The notes: generated by a model from the sequence alone, not told the origin. Shown: positions 8,331 to 16,997, numbered from the stretch's first letter. The stretch: 64,000 bases of DNA from Caballeronia megalochromosomata (GCA_001580565.1 LRBF01000226.1:18578-82577), one strand, 5' to 3'. A program made the numbers and translations.

Positions 8331-9395
8331 TTATTTCACGATCTGCGCGAGTGCGCCGGATTTGTACTTCTCGGCGATCTTGTCGAGCGAAACCGGCTTG
8401 ATCTTGCCGGCCATGCCTTCGCAGCCGAACTGCATGTAGCGCTGACGGCAGATTTCCTTCGCCGCTTCGCGCGCGGGCTTCAGGTAATCGCGCGGATCGA
8501 ACTTCGACGGATTTTCGAACAGATAGCGGCGGATCGCGCCGGTAATCGCGAGACGCAGGTCGGTGTCGATGTTCACCTTGCGCACGCCGTGCTTGATGCC
8601 TTCCTGAATCTCTTCGACCGGCACGCCGTAGGTTTCCTTCATGTCGCCGCCGAATTCGCGGATCTCGGCCAGCAGTTCCTGCGGCACCGACGACGAACCG
8701 TGCATCACGAGGTGCGTGTTCGGAATGCGCTGGTGGATTTCGCGGATGCGGTCGATCGCGAGGATATCGCCCGTGGGCTTCTTCGAGAACTTGTACGCGC
8801 CGTGCGACGTGCCGATGGCGATCGCCAGTGCATCGCACTGCGTCTGCTTGACGAAATCGGCGGCCTGCTCGACGTCCGTCAGAAGCTGCTCGCGCGTCAT
8901 CGTGCCTTCAGCGCCGTGGCCGTCTTCCTTGTCGCCCTTCATGGTTTCGAGCGAGCCGAGCACGCCCAGCTCAGCCTCGACCGTGACGCCGATCGAATGC
9001 GAAAACTCGACGACCTGCTTCGACACCGCCACGTTGTACTCGTAAGACGCGACGGTCTTGCCGTCGGCTTCGAGCGAACCGTCCATCATCACGCTGGTGA
9101 AGCCGGAGCGGATCGCCGCCATGCACACCGCCGGCGACTGGCCGTGATCCTGATGCATCACGACCGGAATATGCGGATACGACTCGACCGCTGCTTCGAT
9201 CAGATGGCGCAGGAACGCTTCGCCCGCGTACTTACGCGCGCCGGCGGACGCCTGCATGATGACGGGCGCGTTCACTTCGTTCGCGGCCGACATGATCGCC
9301 TGCACCTGTTCCAGATTGTTGACGTTGAATGCCGGGAGGCCGTAGCCGTGTTCGGCTGCGTGATCCAGCAGTTGACGCATTGATACGAGAGGCAT
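8331..9395 (-). CDS. fba: class II fructose-bisphosphate aldolase
   Basis: A zinc-dependent aldolase of glycolysis, gluconeogenesis and the Calvin-type pentose cycle. The 354-residue protein contains zinc-ligand motifs VVMHQDHGQ (about residue 80), TSHGAYKF and VMHGSSSVP. VNIDTDLRLA completes the active site. Its length and the EETYGVPVEEIQEG-like segment match the class IIA Calvin-cycle subtype typical of betaproteobacteria. It follows pgk and pyk on the same strand, so this is a lower-glycolysis cluster. ATG at 9395 with MPLVSMRQLLDHAAE is the conserved start. Confidence 0.96.
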   Translation of the reverse strand: MPLVSMRQLLDHAAEHGYGLPAFNVNNLEQVQAIMSAANEVNAPVIMQASAGARKYAGEAFLRHLIEAAVESYPHIPVVMHQDHGQSPAVCMAAIRSGFTSVMMDGSLEADGKTVASYEYNVAVSKQVVEFSHSIGVTVEAELGVLGSLETMKGDKEDGHGAEGTMTREQLLTDVEQAADFVKQTQCDALAIAIGTSHGAYKFSKKPTGDILAIDRIREIHQRIPNTHLVMHGSSSVPQELLAEIREFGGDMKETYGVPVEEIQEGIKHGVRKVNIDTDLRLAITGAIRRYLFENPSKFDPRDYLKPAREAAKEICRQRYMQFGCEGMAGKIKPVSLDKIAEKYKSGALAQIVK

Positions 9396-9518
9396 TGTGG
9401 TGAAACTCCATGATGTGAAACGAAAGCTGCAGCGCGCTCGATTCCGCTCTTGGGCGGTTTTCGGCTTTATCGTTGCCTCGACTGACGATGGACACCTTCG
9501 TCGTCTTGCGCGTCTGGT

Positions 9519-9553
9519 GGAGCGCTCGCCGTTGCCGGCACGGCGAGCGCTCC
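9519..9553. repeat. perfect 13-bp inverted repeat in the pyk/fba spacer
   Basis: Arms GGAGCGCTCGCCG (9519-9531) and CGGCGAGCGCTCC (9541-9553) are perfectly complementary around a 9-base loop. No T-run follows on either strand, so it is not a classical terminator. The position, after pyk and about 125 bases before the fba start, suggests an mRNA-end stabiliser or processing element, or a DNA-binding site. Confidence 0.6.
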
Positions 9554-9615
9554 AGGACCTGCGACAAACCGCGCGGTACTTGACCGCGCATCTTTCTCTT
9601 TATTGCTGACGCCTG

Positions 9616-11052
9616 TCAGAAATGGTCGCCCACGCGCACGATCTTCAGCGTGTTGGTGCCGCCCGCCTGGCCCATCGGCTCGCCGACGGTCAGCACGACC
9701 ATGTCGCCGCGCGCCGCATAACCCTTCGATACGACCACTTCGAGCGCCTGATTCAGCGCGGTGTCGCGGTCCATGTTGGTGTCGACGTGCAGCGGCGTCA
9801 CGTTGCGGTACAGCGACATCGTGCGCTCGCTCGACACGCGCGGCGTGAGCGCGAAGATCGGCACGTGCGTCCAGTGACGCGACATCCACAGCGCCGTCGA
9901 GCCGGACTCGGTCAACGCGACCACCGCCTTCGCGCCGAGGTGGAACGCCGTGAAGAGCGCGCCCATCGCGATGGACTGGTCGATGCGCGTGAACGTGCGG
10001 TCGAGGAAATCGCGATCGAGCTGCGACTCTTCCGATTTCTCCGCTTCGACGCAGATGGCCGCCATCGTCTCGATGGTCGTCACCGGATACTTGCCCGCGG
10101 CGGTTTCGGCGGAGAGCATCACGGCGTCGGTGCCGTCGAGCACGGCGTTCGCCACGTCCGACACTTCCGCGCGCGTCGGCACGGGCGCATGGATCATCGA
10201 TTCCATCATCTGCGTGGCGGTGATCACGAGCTTGTTCGACTCGCGCGCCATGCGGATCATGCGCTTTTGCAGCGCCGGCACTGCCGCGTTGCCCACTTCC
10301 ACCGCGAGATCGCCGCGCGCGACCATGATGCCGTCCGACGCGTCGAGAATGCCCTGCAGCGCCGGAATGGCTTCGGCGCGCTCGATCTTCGCGATCATCT
10401 TCGGCTTGATGCCATACGGCGCGCCTGCGATGTTCGCCAGTTGCCGCGCCATTTCCATGTCGGTTGCGTTCTTCGGGAACGACACCGCGACGAAGTCCGC
10501 GCCGAGCGACATCGCCGTCTTGATGTCCTCCATGTCCTTCTCGGTCAGCGCGGGCGCGGTGAGGCCGCCGCCCTGGCGGTTGATGCCCTTGTTATTGGAC
10601 AACTCGCCGCCGACCTTCACGACCGTATGGATTTCCTCGCCGATCACGCGCGTCACGTCGAGCACGATGAGGCCGTCGTTGAGCAGCAGCACGTCGCCCG
10701 CGCGCAGATCGCGCGGCAGATCCTTGTAGTCGAGACCGCAGCGTTCGTTGTTGCCGAGCGTGCAGTTGGCGTCGAGGATGAACGGATTGCCCGCGACGAG
10801 CATCGTCTTGTTGTTCTCGAACTTGCCGACGCGGATCTTCGGGCCTTGCAGGTCCGCCATGATCGCGACTTCGCGGCCCACCTGGCGCGCTGCCTCGCGG
10901 ACGATCTCGGCGCGCTGACGGTGGTCGTCGGCGGTGCCGTGCGAAAAGTTGAAACGTACGACGTCGAGACCCGCCTGCAACATTTGCAGCAGGATGTCCG
11001 GGCTCGTGGAAGCCGGGCCGATGGTGGCAACAATCTTTGTAGCGCGATGCAT
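9616..11052 (-). CDS. pyk: pyruvate kinase
   Basis: This enzyme makes pyruvate and ATP from phosphoenolpyruvate. The 478-residue form starts MHRATKIVATIGPAST and has MADLQGPKIRVG, the active-site signature MIAKIERAEAI with catalytic Lys, GIMVARGDLAVEVG, and MLSAETAAGKYP. The C-terminal allosteric domain ends VLTVGEPMGQAGGTNTLKIVRVG. The start at 11052 reproduces the usual N-terminus. The frame stays open upstream for 118 further codons to a TTG at 11406, just past the pgk stop, and that stretch looks coding (separate entry). The gene lies between pgk and fba. Confidence 0.95.
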   Translation of the reverse strand: MHRATKIVATIGPASTSPDILLQMLQAGLDVVRFNFSHGTADDHRQRAEIVREAARQVGREVAIMADLQGPKIRVGKFENNKTMLVAGNPFILDANCTLGNNERCGLDYKDLPRDLRAGDVLLLNDGLIVLDVTRVIGEEIHTVVKVGGELSNNKGINRQGGGLTAPALTEKDMEDIKTAMSLGADFVAVSFPKNATDMEMARQLANIAGAPYGIKPKMIAKIERAEAIPALQGILDASDGIMVARGDLAVEVGNAAVPALQKRMIRMARESNKLVITATQMMESMIHAPVPTRAEVSDVANAVLDGTDAVMLSAETAAGKYPVTTIETMAAICVEAEKSEESQLDRDFLDRTFTRIDQSIAMGALFTAFHLGAKAVVALTESGSTALWMSRHWTHVPIFALTPRVSSERTMSLYRNVTPLHVDTNMDRDTALNQALEVVVSKGYAARGDMVVLTVGEPMGQAGGTNTLKIVRVGDHF

Positions 11053-11406
11053 GGAATTCCTCGTCTCAGTAGGATCGCCCGTAACTACGCTGCGAGCACG
11101 TTGCGCTTGCGGTGAGGTATTGCTCACCGGTTGCGCGCGCGCGCCGGTTCGTCCCGGCGTCGCTTTGTCGATGTCTTTCAGGGCATGGGCGGGCACGCCG
11201 CCGATGATGACCGGAGGCGTCGCCGTGATTTCGCCTTCGGGTACTGCCGGATCGGGTTGCGCCGCTTCCGCGATCGCCAAAGCGGCTTCAGCGGCGGCAT
11301 CGAGCGCGCCGCTGTCGATCACGTCCTGCGTCACATCGTCTTGCGCGCCGCCGGCTGCGTGCGCGCCCTTCTTGACTGCTTTCGCCGGATTGCCTCGGGC
11401 CGCCAA
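11053..11406 (-). other. coding-like open frame joined in frame to pyk
   Basis: The 358-base pgk-pyk spacer stays open in the pyk frame from a TTG at 11404-11406, five bases after the pgk stop. It would encode 118 residues rich in Ala, Pro and Asp (for example DVIDSGALDAAAEAALAIAE and TPPVIIGGVPAHALKDI). Third codon positions are mostly G or C over about the first 95 codons, like the neighbouring genes, and relax only in the last 20. It could be a low-complexity N-terminal extension of pyruvate kinase, a decayed small gene or an unannotated one. No ribosome-binding site stands out before the TTG. No known domain is recognised. Confidence 0.4.
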
Positions 11407-11410
11407 CGCC

Positions 11411-12601
11411 TTAAGCCCGCGACTCGAGCACTTCCACCGCCGGCAGCGTCTTGCCTTCCAGGAACTCCAGGAACGCGCCGCCGCCGGTCGAGATGTAGCT
11501 CACCTTGTCGTGGATGCCGTACTTCGCGATGGCCGCGAGCGTGTCGCCGCCGCCCGCGATCGAGAACGCCGACGAACTGGCGATCGCCTGCGCGAGCGTC
11601 TTCGTGCCGTTGCCGAACTGGTCGAACTCGAACACGCCGACCGGGCCGTTCCAGACGATCGTGCCGGCGGTTTCGAGCTGCGCGGCGAGCGCCTTGGCCG
11701 TGTCCGGGCCGATGTCGAGGATCAGGTCGTCGTCGGCGACATCCGCGACGGGCTTGGTTTCCGCCTTCGCGGTCGGGGCGAATTCCTTGGCGGTGACGAC
11801 ATCGCTCGGAATCGGCACCGATGCGCCGCGCGTGCGCGCCTGCTCGATGATTTCCTTCGCTTCGTCGACGAGATCGGCTTCCGCGAGCGACTTGCCGATC
11901 TTGAGACCCGACGCCAGCATGAACGTGTTCGCGATGCCGCCGCCGACGATCAGCTGATCGACCTTCTCGGCGAGCGACTTGAGAATGGTGAGCTTGGTCG
12001 ACACCTTCGAGCCCGCGACGATCGCGACCAGCGGCCGCTTCGGGTTGCCGAGCGCCTTGCCGAGCGCATCGAGTTCGGCGGCGAGCAGCGGGCCCGCGCA
12101 CGCGACAGGCGCGTACTTCGCGATGCCGTGCGTCGTGGCTTCGGCGCGGTGCGCGGTGCCGAAAGCGTCGTTGACGTAGATGTCGCAGAGCTTCGCGAGC
12201 TTCTGCGCGAGGCCGTCGTCGTTCTTCTTCTCACCCTTGTTGCAGCGGCAGTTTTCCAGCAGCACGACATTGCCCGGCTGAACCTGAACGCCGTCGACCC
12301 AGTCGGCGACGAGCGGCACGTCGCGGCCGAGCAGTTCCGACAGACGCTTCGCGACCGGCGCGAGCGAGTCTTCCGGCTTGAACTGGCCTTCGGTCGGGCG
12401 CCCCAGATGGGACGTGACCATCACGGCCGCGCCCGCGTCGAGGGCAGCCTTGATCGCCGGGACCGAGGCGCGCACGCGCGTATCTTCGGTGATATTGCCG
12501 TCATCGTCTTGCGGCACGTTGAGATCCGCGCGGATGAACACGCGCTTGCCGGAGACTTTGCCTTCGGCGATCAGATCGGTGAAACGCAGTACTTTCGTCA
12601 T
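11411..12601 (-). CDS. pgk: phosphoglycerate kinase
   Basis: This enzyme transfers phosphate from 1,3-bisphosphoglycerate to ADP. The 396-residue protein starts MTKVLRFTDLIAEGKVSGKR and has the signature VFIRADLNVPQD, TSHLGRPTEG for substrate binding, VAIVAGSKVSTKL, and a C-terminal nucleotide loop GGGDTLAAI. ATG at 12601 is the family start; the frame stays open further upstream, but that sequence is low-complexity leader. It is the first gene of the pgk-pyk-fba cluster. A perfect GC-rich hairpin lies in its leader. Confidence 0.96.
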   Translation of the reverse strand: MTKVLRFTDLIAEGKVSGKRVFIRADLNVPQDDDGNITEDTRVRASVPAIKAALDAGAAVMVTSHLGRPTEGQFKPEDSLAPVAKRLSELLGRDVPLVADWVDGVQVQPGNVVLLENCRCNKGEKKNDDGLAQKLAKLCDIYVNDAFGTAHRAEATTHGIAKYAPVACAGPLLAAELDALGKALGNPKRPLVAIVAGSKVSTKLTILKSLAEKVDQLIVGGGIANTFMLASGLKIGKSLAEADLVDEAKEIIEQARTRGASVPIPSDVVTAKEFAPTAKAETKPVADVADDDLILDIGPDTAKALAAQLETAGTIVWNGPVGVFEFDQFGNGTKTLAQAIASSSAFSIAGGGDTLAAIAKYGIHDKVSYISTGGGAFLEFLEGKTLPAVEVLESRA

Positions 12602-12986
12602 GGGAGTCAACGTAGAGAGTGAAGCGGTTCGGGCGGGGACGGCAGTCGGGGACAGCCGGTTCGTGGAGTCGCCGCGCGCGGGCCGCCGGGCAGGACGGCC
12701 CGCGCGCGGATCAGGCTGGAGGCGAAGGCCGCGCGGTGAAGCCGAACGCGCGTGCCGGAAGCGGGAGAAAGGGATCGGACAGATGAATCCGGAGCGGCGC
12801 GCCAGACGCGCGCGGGCGCGTCGACGCGGCCGGGAGCGGCGGGCTGGAAAACTGTAGCGCGGTGACTGCCGGACACACTTTCGACCTCGCTCACTCGGGG
12901 GAAAGACCGACATTTTAACCGATCACCCCGCCTGCTTTTAGCGTGCAATCGTTGATGACGCGTATTTGGTTCGACGCGCGGTGCGC
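12602..12986 (-). promoter_or_regulatory. pgk upstream region (385 bases, no gene)
   Basis: The spacer between azlD and pgk holds no credible gene; both strands show only low-complexity open frames. A TTAAAAT element near 12916, read on the minus strand, could be part of a -10 box for pgk. A perfect 13-bp inverted repeat lies at 12672-12709. No riboswitch-like structure was recognised by eye. Confidence 0.4.
12672..12709. repeat. perfect 13-bp GC inverted repeat in the pgk leader
   Basis: Arms CCGCGCGCGGGCC (12672-12684) and GGCCCGCGCGCGG (12697-12709) pair perfectly around a 12-base loop, 71-108 bases upstream of the pgk ATG. In RNA this would be a very stable hairpin in the 5' leader. There is no T-run, so an attenuator of the simple intrinsic type is not supported. 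Confidence 0.6.
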
Positions 12987-13310
12987 TCATGCGGCAAGCC
13001 GCAGCACCGTAAACACCAGCATGCCGATGACGATGGTGCCCATCATGCCGCGCCGCCACAGGTAGTACGCGAGCCCGGCCGCCGACGCCCACAGCGCGTG
13101 ATTCGACAGCGCAAGCGAAATGCCCGTGGGCGTCACGAGCAGATCCGGCACGACGACGCCCGCGAGCGCCGCGGCCGGCGCGTAGCGCAGCACGCGCTGC
13201 ACGCGCGGCGGCAGCACCATGCGCTCGCCGCCGATCAGAAAGAGCGCGCGCGTCACCGCCGTGACTAGACCCATGCCGAGAATCGCGAGCCAGACATTGA
13301 GGGCGCTCAT
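12987..13310 (-). CDS. AzlD-family branched-chain amino acid exporter subunit
   Basis: A 107-residue membrane protein with about four hydrophobic segments, starting MSALNVWLAILGMGLVTAV and containing VLRYAPAAALAGVVVPDLL, the conserved AzlD core. It is the small partner of AzlC in an exporter of branched-chain amino acids or their analogues. Its ATG overlaps the azlC stop (ATGA), so the two are coupled. The pair is divergent from ilvE, a branched-chain aminotransferase, which fits the substrate assignment. Confidence 0.88.
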   Translation of the reverse strand: MSALNVWLAILGMGLVTAVTRALFLIGGERMVLPPRVQRVLRYAPAAALAGVVVPDLLVTPTGISLALSNHALWASAAGLAYYLWRRGMMGTIVIGMLVFTVLRLAA

Positions 13311-14116
13311 TGAAGCGGCCTCGTGGCGGCGGGCTTGTCGCCCTTTTTGTCGCCAGCGGCAGGCGGCGGTCCCGTGCGCTCGGCGATCACATCGGCGAGC
13401 GTGCCTGCGAACAGCGCCGCGAAGACCGCGAGCGGCAAGCCGAAGCGATACGGCAGATCGAACGCCAGCAGCGCGACGACGCTCGCCACGGCGACGGCCG
13501 CGAGCGTGGAGCGTGTTGCGATCGCCGACACGATGAGCGGAATCAGCGCGAGCGTGCCAGCGAGTTCGAGGCCCCAGTTATCGGGAATAAGGCTCGCGAG
13601 CAGAATCCCGATCACCGACGAAAGCTGCCATGAACACCAACTCGATACCGCCAGCCCCCAGAAGAACGCCTCCTTGCCGGGCTGCCAGCCGACCGGGAAA
13701 TTCCGCTTCGAGAACATCAGGTAGATGATGTCGCCGTTGAAATAGCCGAGCACCAGACGCCGCTTCAGGGGCAAATAGGAGAAATGCGGCGCGAGCCCCG
13801 CGCTGAAGATCACGAAGCGCAGGTTGACCATCGCGGCGGTCAGGAGGATCGTCCATAGCGGCAGCTTCGCGGCGAAAAGCGGCAGCACCGCGAGCTGCGA
13901 CGAGCCCGCGTACACCGCGAACGACATGCCGAGCGCCTGCGGTACGGTGAGCACGGACTTCGTCATCGCGACGCCGGTCACGAGGCCCCAGGAGAACGTC
14001 GCCAGGACGGCGGGCGAGAAGGTGCGCACGCCCTCGAAAAACGCGCGGCGATTCGTGTCGGACAGCCGGTCGAACATGAGCGAATGCGAGGCGATGAGGA
14101 CAACCCGTGATGCCAT
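13307..14116 (-). CDS. AzlC-family branched-chain amino acid exporter subunit
   Basis: A 269-residue polytopic membrane protein. Family features include FFEGVRTFSPAVLATFSWGL near the N-terminus, LGMSFAVYAGSSQLAVLPL, and a cluster of hydrophobic helices at residues 135-250. A hydrophilic tail (PPPAAGDKKGDKPAATRPLQ) ends the protein. AzlC and AzlD together export branched-chain amino acids. The start at 14116 adds a short lead; an ATG at 14077 (MFDRLSDTNRRAF) is an equally credible start and matches the usual AzlC N-terminus better. Orientation is divergent from ilvE. Confidence 0.88.
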   Translation of the reverse strand: MASRVVLIASHSLMFDRLSDTNRRAFFEGVRTFSPAVLATFSWGLVTGVAMTKSVLTVPQALGMSFAVYAGSSQLAVLPLFAAKLPLWTILLTAAMVNLRFVIFSAGLAPHFSYLPLKRRLVLGYFNGDIIYLMFSKRNFPVGWQPGKEAFFWGLAVSSWCSWQLSSVIGILLASLIPDNWGLELAGTLALIPLIVSAIATRSTLAAVAVASVVALLAFDLPYRFGLPLAVFAALFAGTLADVIAERTGPPPAAGDKKGDKPAATRPLQ

Positions 14117-14423
14117 TGCGCGGCCTCGATCGATTGCGCGATGGATCGGGAAAAAACCGGGAAAATCGGGAATGTTGAGCTTCGCCGTTTCACTCCGCCC
14201 TTTTCAGCGGACGGCGAAAGGCAAATTATAGCGTCGTGAAAGGCGCTCCAAGATCGGTTTCGTCGTGAAAAGACGCTAAAATGACGGTCTTTCGCCGCCT
14301 TTGCGCCCTCGCCGCGCGTCTTCCCCACGGAATCCACGCAAGAACGCGCGCCGGGCGCCGCCGCCCTTCAGAACGCGGGCGGCCTGCCGAAACCCACTTG
14401 AACGAGACAGCTAGGAGAACCGT
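14117..14423. promoter_or_regulatory. divergent azlC/ilvE promoter region
   Basis: This 307-base region separates azlC (minus) from ilvE (plus) and holds no gene. On the minus strand a perfect TATAAT lies at 14225-14230, with TTGG-containing sequence 15-17 bases upstream, a plausible azlCD promoter. On the plus strand TAAAAT at 14277-14282 could serve ilvE, with a poor -35 match. GGAG at about 14414 is the ilvE ribosome-binding site. No leader peptide rich in branched-chain residues, as in classical ilv attenuators, was seen. Confidence 0.45.
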
Positions 14424-15344
14424 ATGTCAATGGCCGACCGCGACGGCAAGATCTGGATGGATGGCAAGCTGATCGACTGGCGTGATGCCAAAATCCACGT
14501 TCTGACGCACACGTTGCACTACGGCATGGGCGTATTCGAAGGCGTGCGCGCGTACAAGACCGCGCAGGGCACGGCCATCTTCCGCCTGAAGGAACACACC
14601 AAGCGTCTCCTGAACTCGGCGAAGATCTTCCAGATGGACGTCCCGTTCGACGCCGCCACGCTCGAAGCCGCGCAACTGGAAGTGGTCAAGGCGAACGATC
14701 TGGAAAGCTGCTACATCCGCCCGATCATCTGGGTCGGCTCGGAAAAGCTCGGCGTCTCGGCCAAGGGCAATACCATCCATGTGGCCATCGCCGCGTGGCC
14801 GTGGGGCGCGTATCTCGGCGAAGACGGGCTCGCGAAGGGTATCCGCGTGAAGACGTCGTCGTTCACGCGCCATCACGTGAACGTGTCGATGGTCCGTGCG
14901 AAGGCGTCCGGCTGGTATGTGAACTCGATTCTCGCCAACCAGGAAGCGGTCGCCGACGGCTACGACGAAGCGCTGCTGCTCGATGTCGACGGCTACGTGT
15001 CCGAAGGCTCCGGCGAGAACTTCTTCCTCGTGAACAACGGCAAGATCTACACGCCGGACCTGGCCTCGTGCCTCGACGGCATCACGCGCGACACGGTCAT
15101 CACGCTGGCGCGCGACTTCGGCATTCCGGTGATCGAAAAGCGCATCACCCGCGACGAGGTCTACACCTGCGACGAGGCGTTCTTCACCGGCACCGCCGCC
15201 GAAGTCACGCCGATCCGCGAACTCGACAACCGCACGATCGGCTCCGGCAAGCGCGGCCCGATCACGGAAAAGCTGCAAAGCGCGTTCTTCGACGCCGTCG
15301 GCGGCAAGAACGAGAAGTACGCGAGCTGGCTCGCGAAGGTTTAA
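14424..15344 (+). CDS. ilvE: branched-chain amino acid aminotransferase
   Basis: A PLP class IV aminotransferase that interconverts Leu, Ile and Val with their 2-oxo acids. The 306-residue protein begins MSMADRDGKIWMDGKLIDW and shows LHYGMGVFEGVRAY, RLKEHTKRL, YIRPIIW, the PLP-binding lysine in MVRAKASGWY (about residue 160) and the signature EGSGENFFLV, typical of class IV enzymes. AGGAG lies 9 bases before the ATG. A zinc-finger gene follows on the same strand 61 bases downstream. Confidence 0.95.
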   Translation: MSMADRDGKIWMDGKLIDWRDAKIHVLTHTLHYGMGVFEGVRAYKTAQGTAIFRLKEHTKRLLNSAKIFQMDVPFDAATLEAAQLEVVKANDLESCYIRPIIWVGSEKLGVSAKGNTIHVAIAAWPWGAYLGEDGLAKGIRVKTSSFTRHHVNVSMVRAKASGWYVNSILANQEAVADGYDEALLLDVDGYVSEGSGENFFLVNNGKIYTPDLASCLDGITRDTVITLARDFGIPVIEKRITRDEVYTCDEAFFTGTAAEVTPIRELDNRTIGSGKRGPITEKLQSAFFDAVGGKNEKYASWLAKV

Positions 15345-15405
15345 TCGACCTCCTGCAACGCGGCGAGCCGAACGCTCGCCGCTGGACATCTGACAAGAGA
15401 TAGCA

Positions 15406-15603
15406 ATGAGCGACCTGAAGGAAATGCCGCTGGTGGAATTGTCGGCGAAGGATCTGCCCGCGTTCTGCCCGAACCCGAAAATGCAGCGCTGGAGTACGCA
15501 TCCGCGCGTGTTCATCGACGTCACGCACGGCGAAGCGCGCTGCCCGTACTGCGGCACGCGCTACAAGCTGAAAGACGGCGAAGTGATCAAGGGCGGTCAC
15601 TGA
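15406..15603 (+). CDS. zf-CHCC-type zinc-finger protein
   Basis: A 65-residue protein. A cysteine (AFCPNPK), a histidine (STHPRVFID) and the pair CPYCGTRYKL form the CHCC zinc site also found in the mitochondrial complex I subunit NDUFS6. The bacterial role is not established. It follows ilvE closely, probably on one transcript, and precedes a terminator. Confidence 0.85.
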   Translation: MSDLKEMPLVELSAKDLPAFCPNPKMQRWSTHPRVFIDVTHGEARCPYCGTRYKLKDGEVIKGGH

Positions 15604-15671
15604 AGACCGGGCGACGCGCCCCCTCGCCCGCGCCGAAGCAGAAGGCGCGCATCAGACCCACGACTATCGAC

Positions 15672-15705
15672 GGCTCGCCCAAAGGCGGCGGGCCGCGTTC
15701 TTTTT
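15672..15705 (+). terminator. intrinsic terminator after the ilvE/zf-CHCC unit
   Basis: GGCTCGCC (15672-15679) pairs with GGCGGGCC (15687-15694), with one G-T wobble, around a 7-base loop, followed by GCGTTCTTTTTG. It lies only about 19 bases before the waaF start. waaF therefore depends on read-through or on a promoter overlapping the hairpin. Confidence 0.6.
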
Positions 15706-15723
15706 GAGATCGGAAAACGACAG

Positions 15724-16797
15724 ATGCGCCGTGCGCTGGTTATAGCACCGAACTGGATCGGTGACGCATTGATGGCGCAGCCGCTCTTTACGCTCTTGCG
15801 CAAGCTCCATCCGCGTATCGCGATCGATGCGGTCGCGCCGGGCTGGGTCGCGCCCGTGCTCGAGCGCATGCCCGAGATCCGCGACGTCTACGCGACGGAC
15901 CTCGCCCACGGCAAGCTGCAACTGCTGCGCCGCTGGCAGCTCGCGAGCGATTTGCGCGATGTCGGCTACGACGCCGCCTATGTGCTGCCCAACTCCGTCA
16001 AATCCGCGCTGATTCCGTGGATGGCGGGCATCAACTTGCGCATTGGTTACAAGGGCGAGAGCCGTTACGGGCTCTTGAACGTGCGGCACGCGAATCCGCC
16101 GAAAACCGAGCGTCCGCCGATGACCGCGCATTACGCCGCCCTCGCCTACACGCCGGGCGCGAAGCTGCCGTTCGTCGACAAATTCGCCCAGCCCGAAGCG
16201 GCCGCGCAGCCCGACGCGCAGACGCTGCCCGTGCCGCGCCTCGAATTCGATCCGAACGAAGCGGCGCGCGTCTCGACGCGTTTCAATCTCGACACGCGCA
16301 CGCCGCTCGTCGTGTTCTGTCCCGGCGCGGAGTACGGCCCGGCCAAGCGCTGGCCGCCGGAGCATTTCGCGTCGCTCGCGCAGTTCATCGCGCAGTCGTT
16401 TCCGTATGCGCGCATCATCGCGCTCGGCTCGAAGAAGGACGCGCCGATCGCGCAGGCCATCGCGGAGCGCGCGCCGATGGTGCGCAACCTGTGCGGCCAG
16501 ACCTCACTCGGCGAAGCGTGCGCGCTGATTTCGCGGGCGAGCGCGGTCGTCACCAACGATTCCGGGCTGATGCACGTCGCAGCCGCGTCGCGCCGGCCGC
16601 TCGTCGCGGTCTACGGCTCGACCGATCCGCGCCACACGCCGCCCTTGTCCGATCTCGCAAAGGTACAATGGCTGCATCTTGAGTGCAGTCCGTGCTTTGC
16701 CCGCGAGTGTCCGCTCGGCCATCTGAACTGCCTGCGCGAACTCTCGGCCGAACAGGTCTTCGGCGATGTGCGCGGGATGCTGCTCGCGCATCGTTGA
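15724..16797 (+). CDS. waaF: lipopolysaccharide heptosyltransferase II
   Basis: A GT9-family enzyme that adds the second L-glycero-D-manno-heptose to the LPS inner core at the inner membrane. The 357-residue protein starts MRRALVIAPNWIGDALMAQP, the family N-terminus with the catalytic aspartate. The ADP-heptose-binding C-terminal domain has VVFCPGAEYGPAKRWPPEHF, LCGQTSLGEACALI, NDSGLMHVAAASRRPLVAVY and STDPRHTPPL. Its length matches WaaF. Other LPS core genes are not adjacent here. Confidence 0.93.
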   Translation: MRRALVIAPNWIGDALMAQPLFTLLRKLHPRIAIDAVAPGWVAPVLERMPEIRDVYATDLAHGKLQLLRRWQLASDLRDVGYDAAYVLPNSVKSALIPWMAGINLRIGYKGESRYGLLNVRHANPPKTERPPMTAHYAALAYTPGAKLPFVDKFAQPEAAAQPDAQTLPVPRLEFDPNEAARVSTRFNLDTRTPLVVFCPGAEYGPAKRWPPEHFASLAQFIAQSFPYARIIALGSKKDAPIAQAIAERAPMVRNLCGQTSLGEACALISRASAVVTNDSGLMHVAAASRRPLVAVYGSTDPRHTPPLSDLAKVQWLHLECSPCFARECPLGHLNCLRELSAEQVFGDVRGMLLAHR

Positions 16798-16997
16798 TGT
16801 TGCGGGCACGCGTCGAAAACGCGTGTCCGAACGGCGGTTTCCCACTGTGTGTGCGGGTGCGGACACGCGAATGTCTCCGAACGGGGGCATGCTTTGACCA
16901 ATGACCGATGCAGCGCGCCGTTCCGTTGCCTGCCGCCATCAGCGGCGGGGCAACGATACGGCGGCGCGCAGCACCGAATGCCAGAGACCCACGAGCC

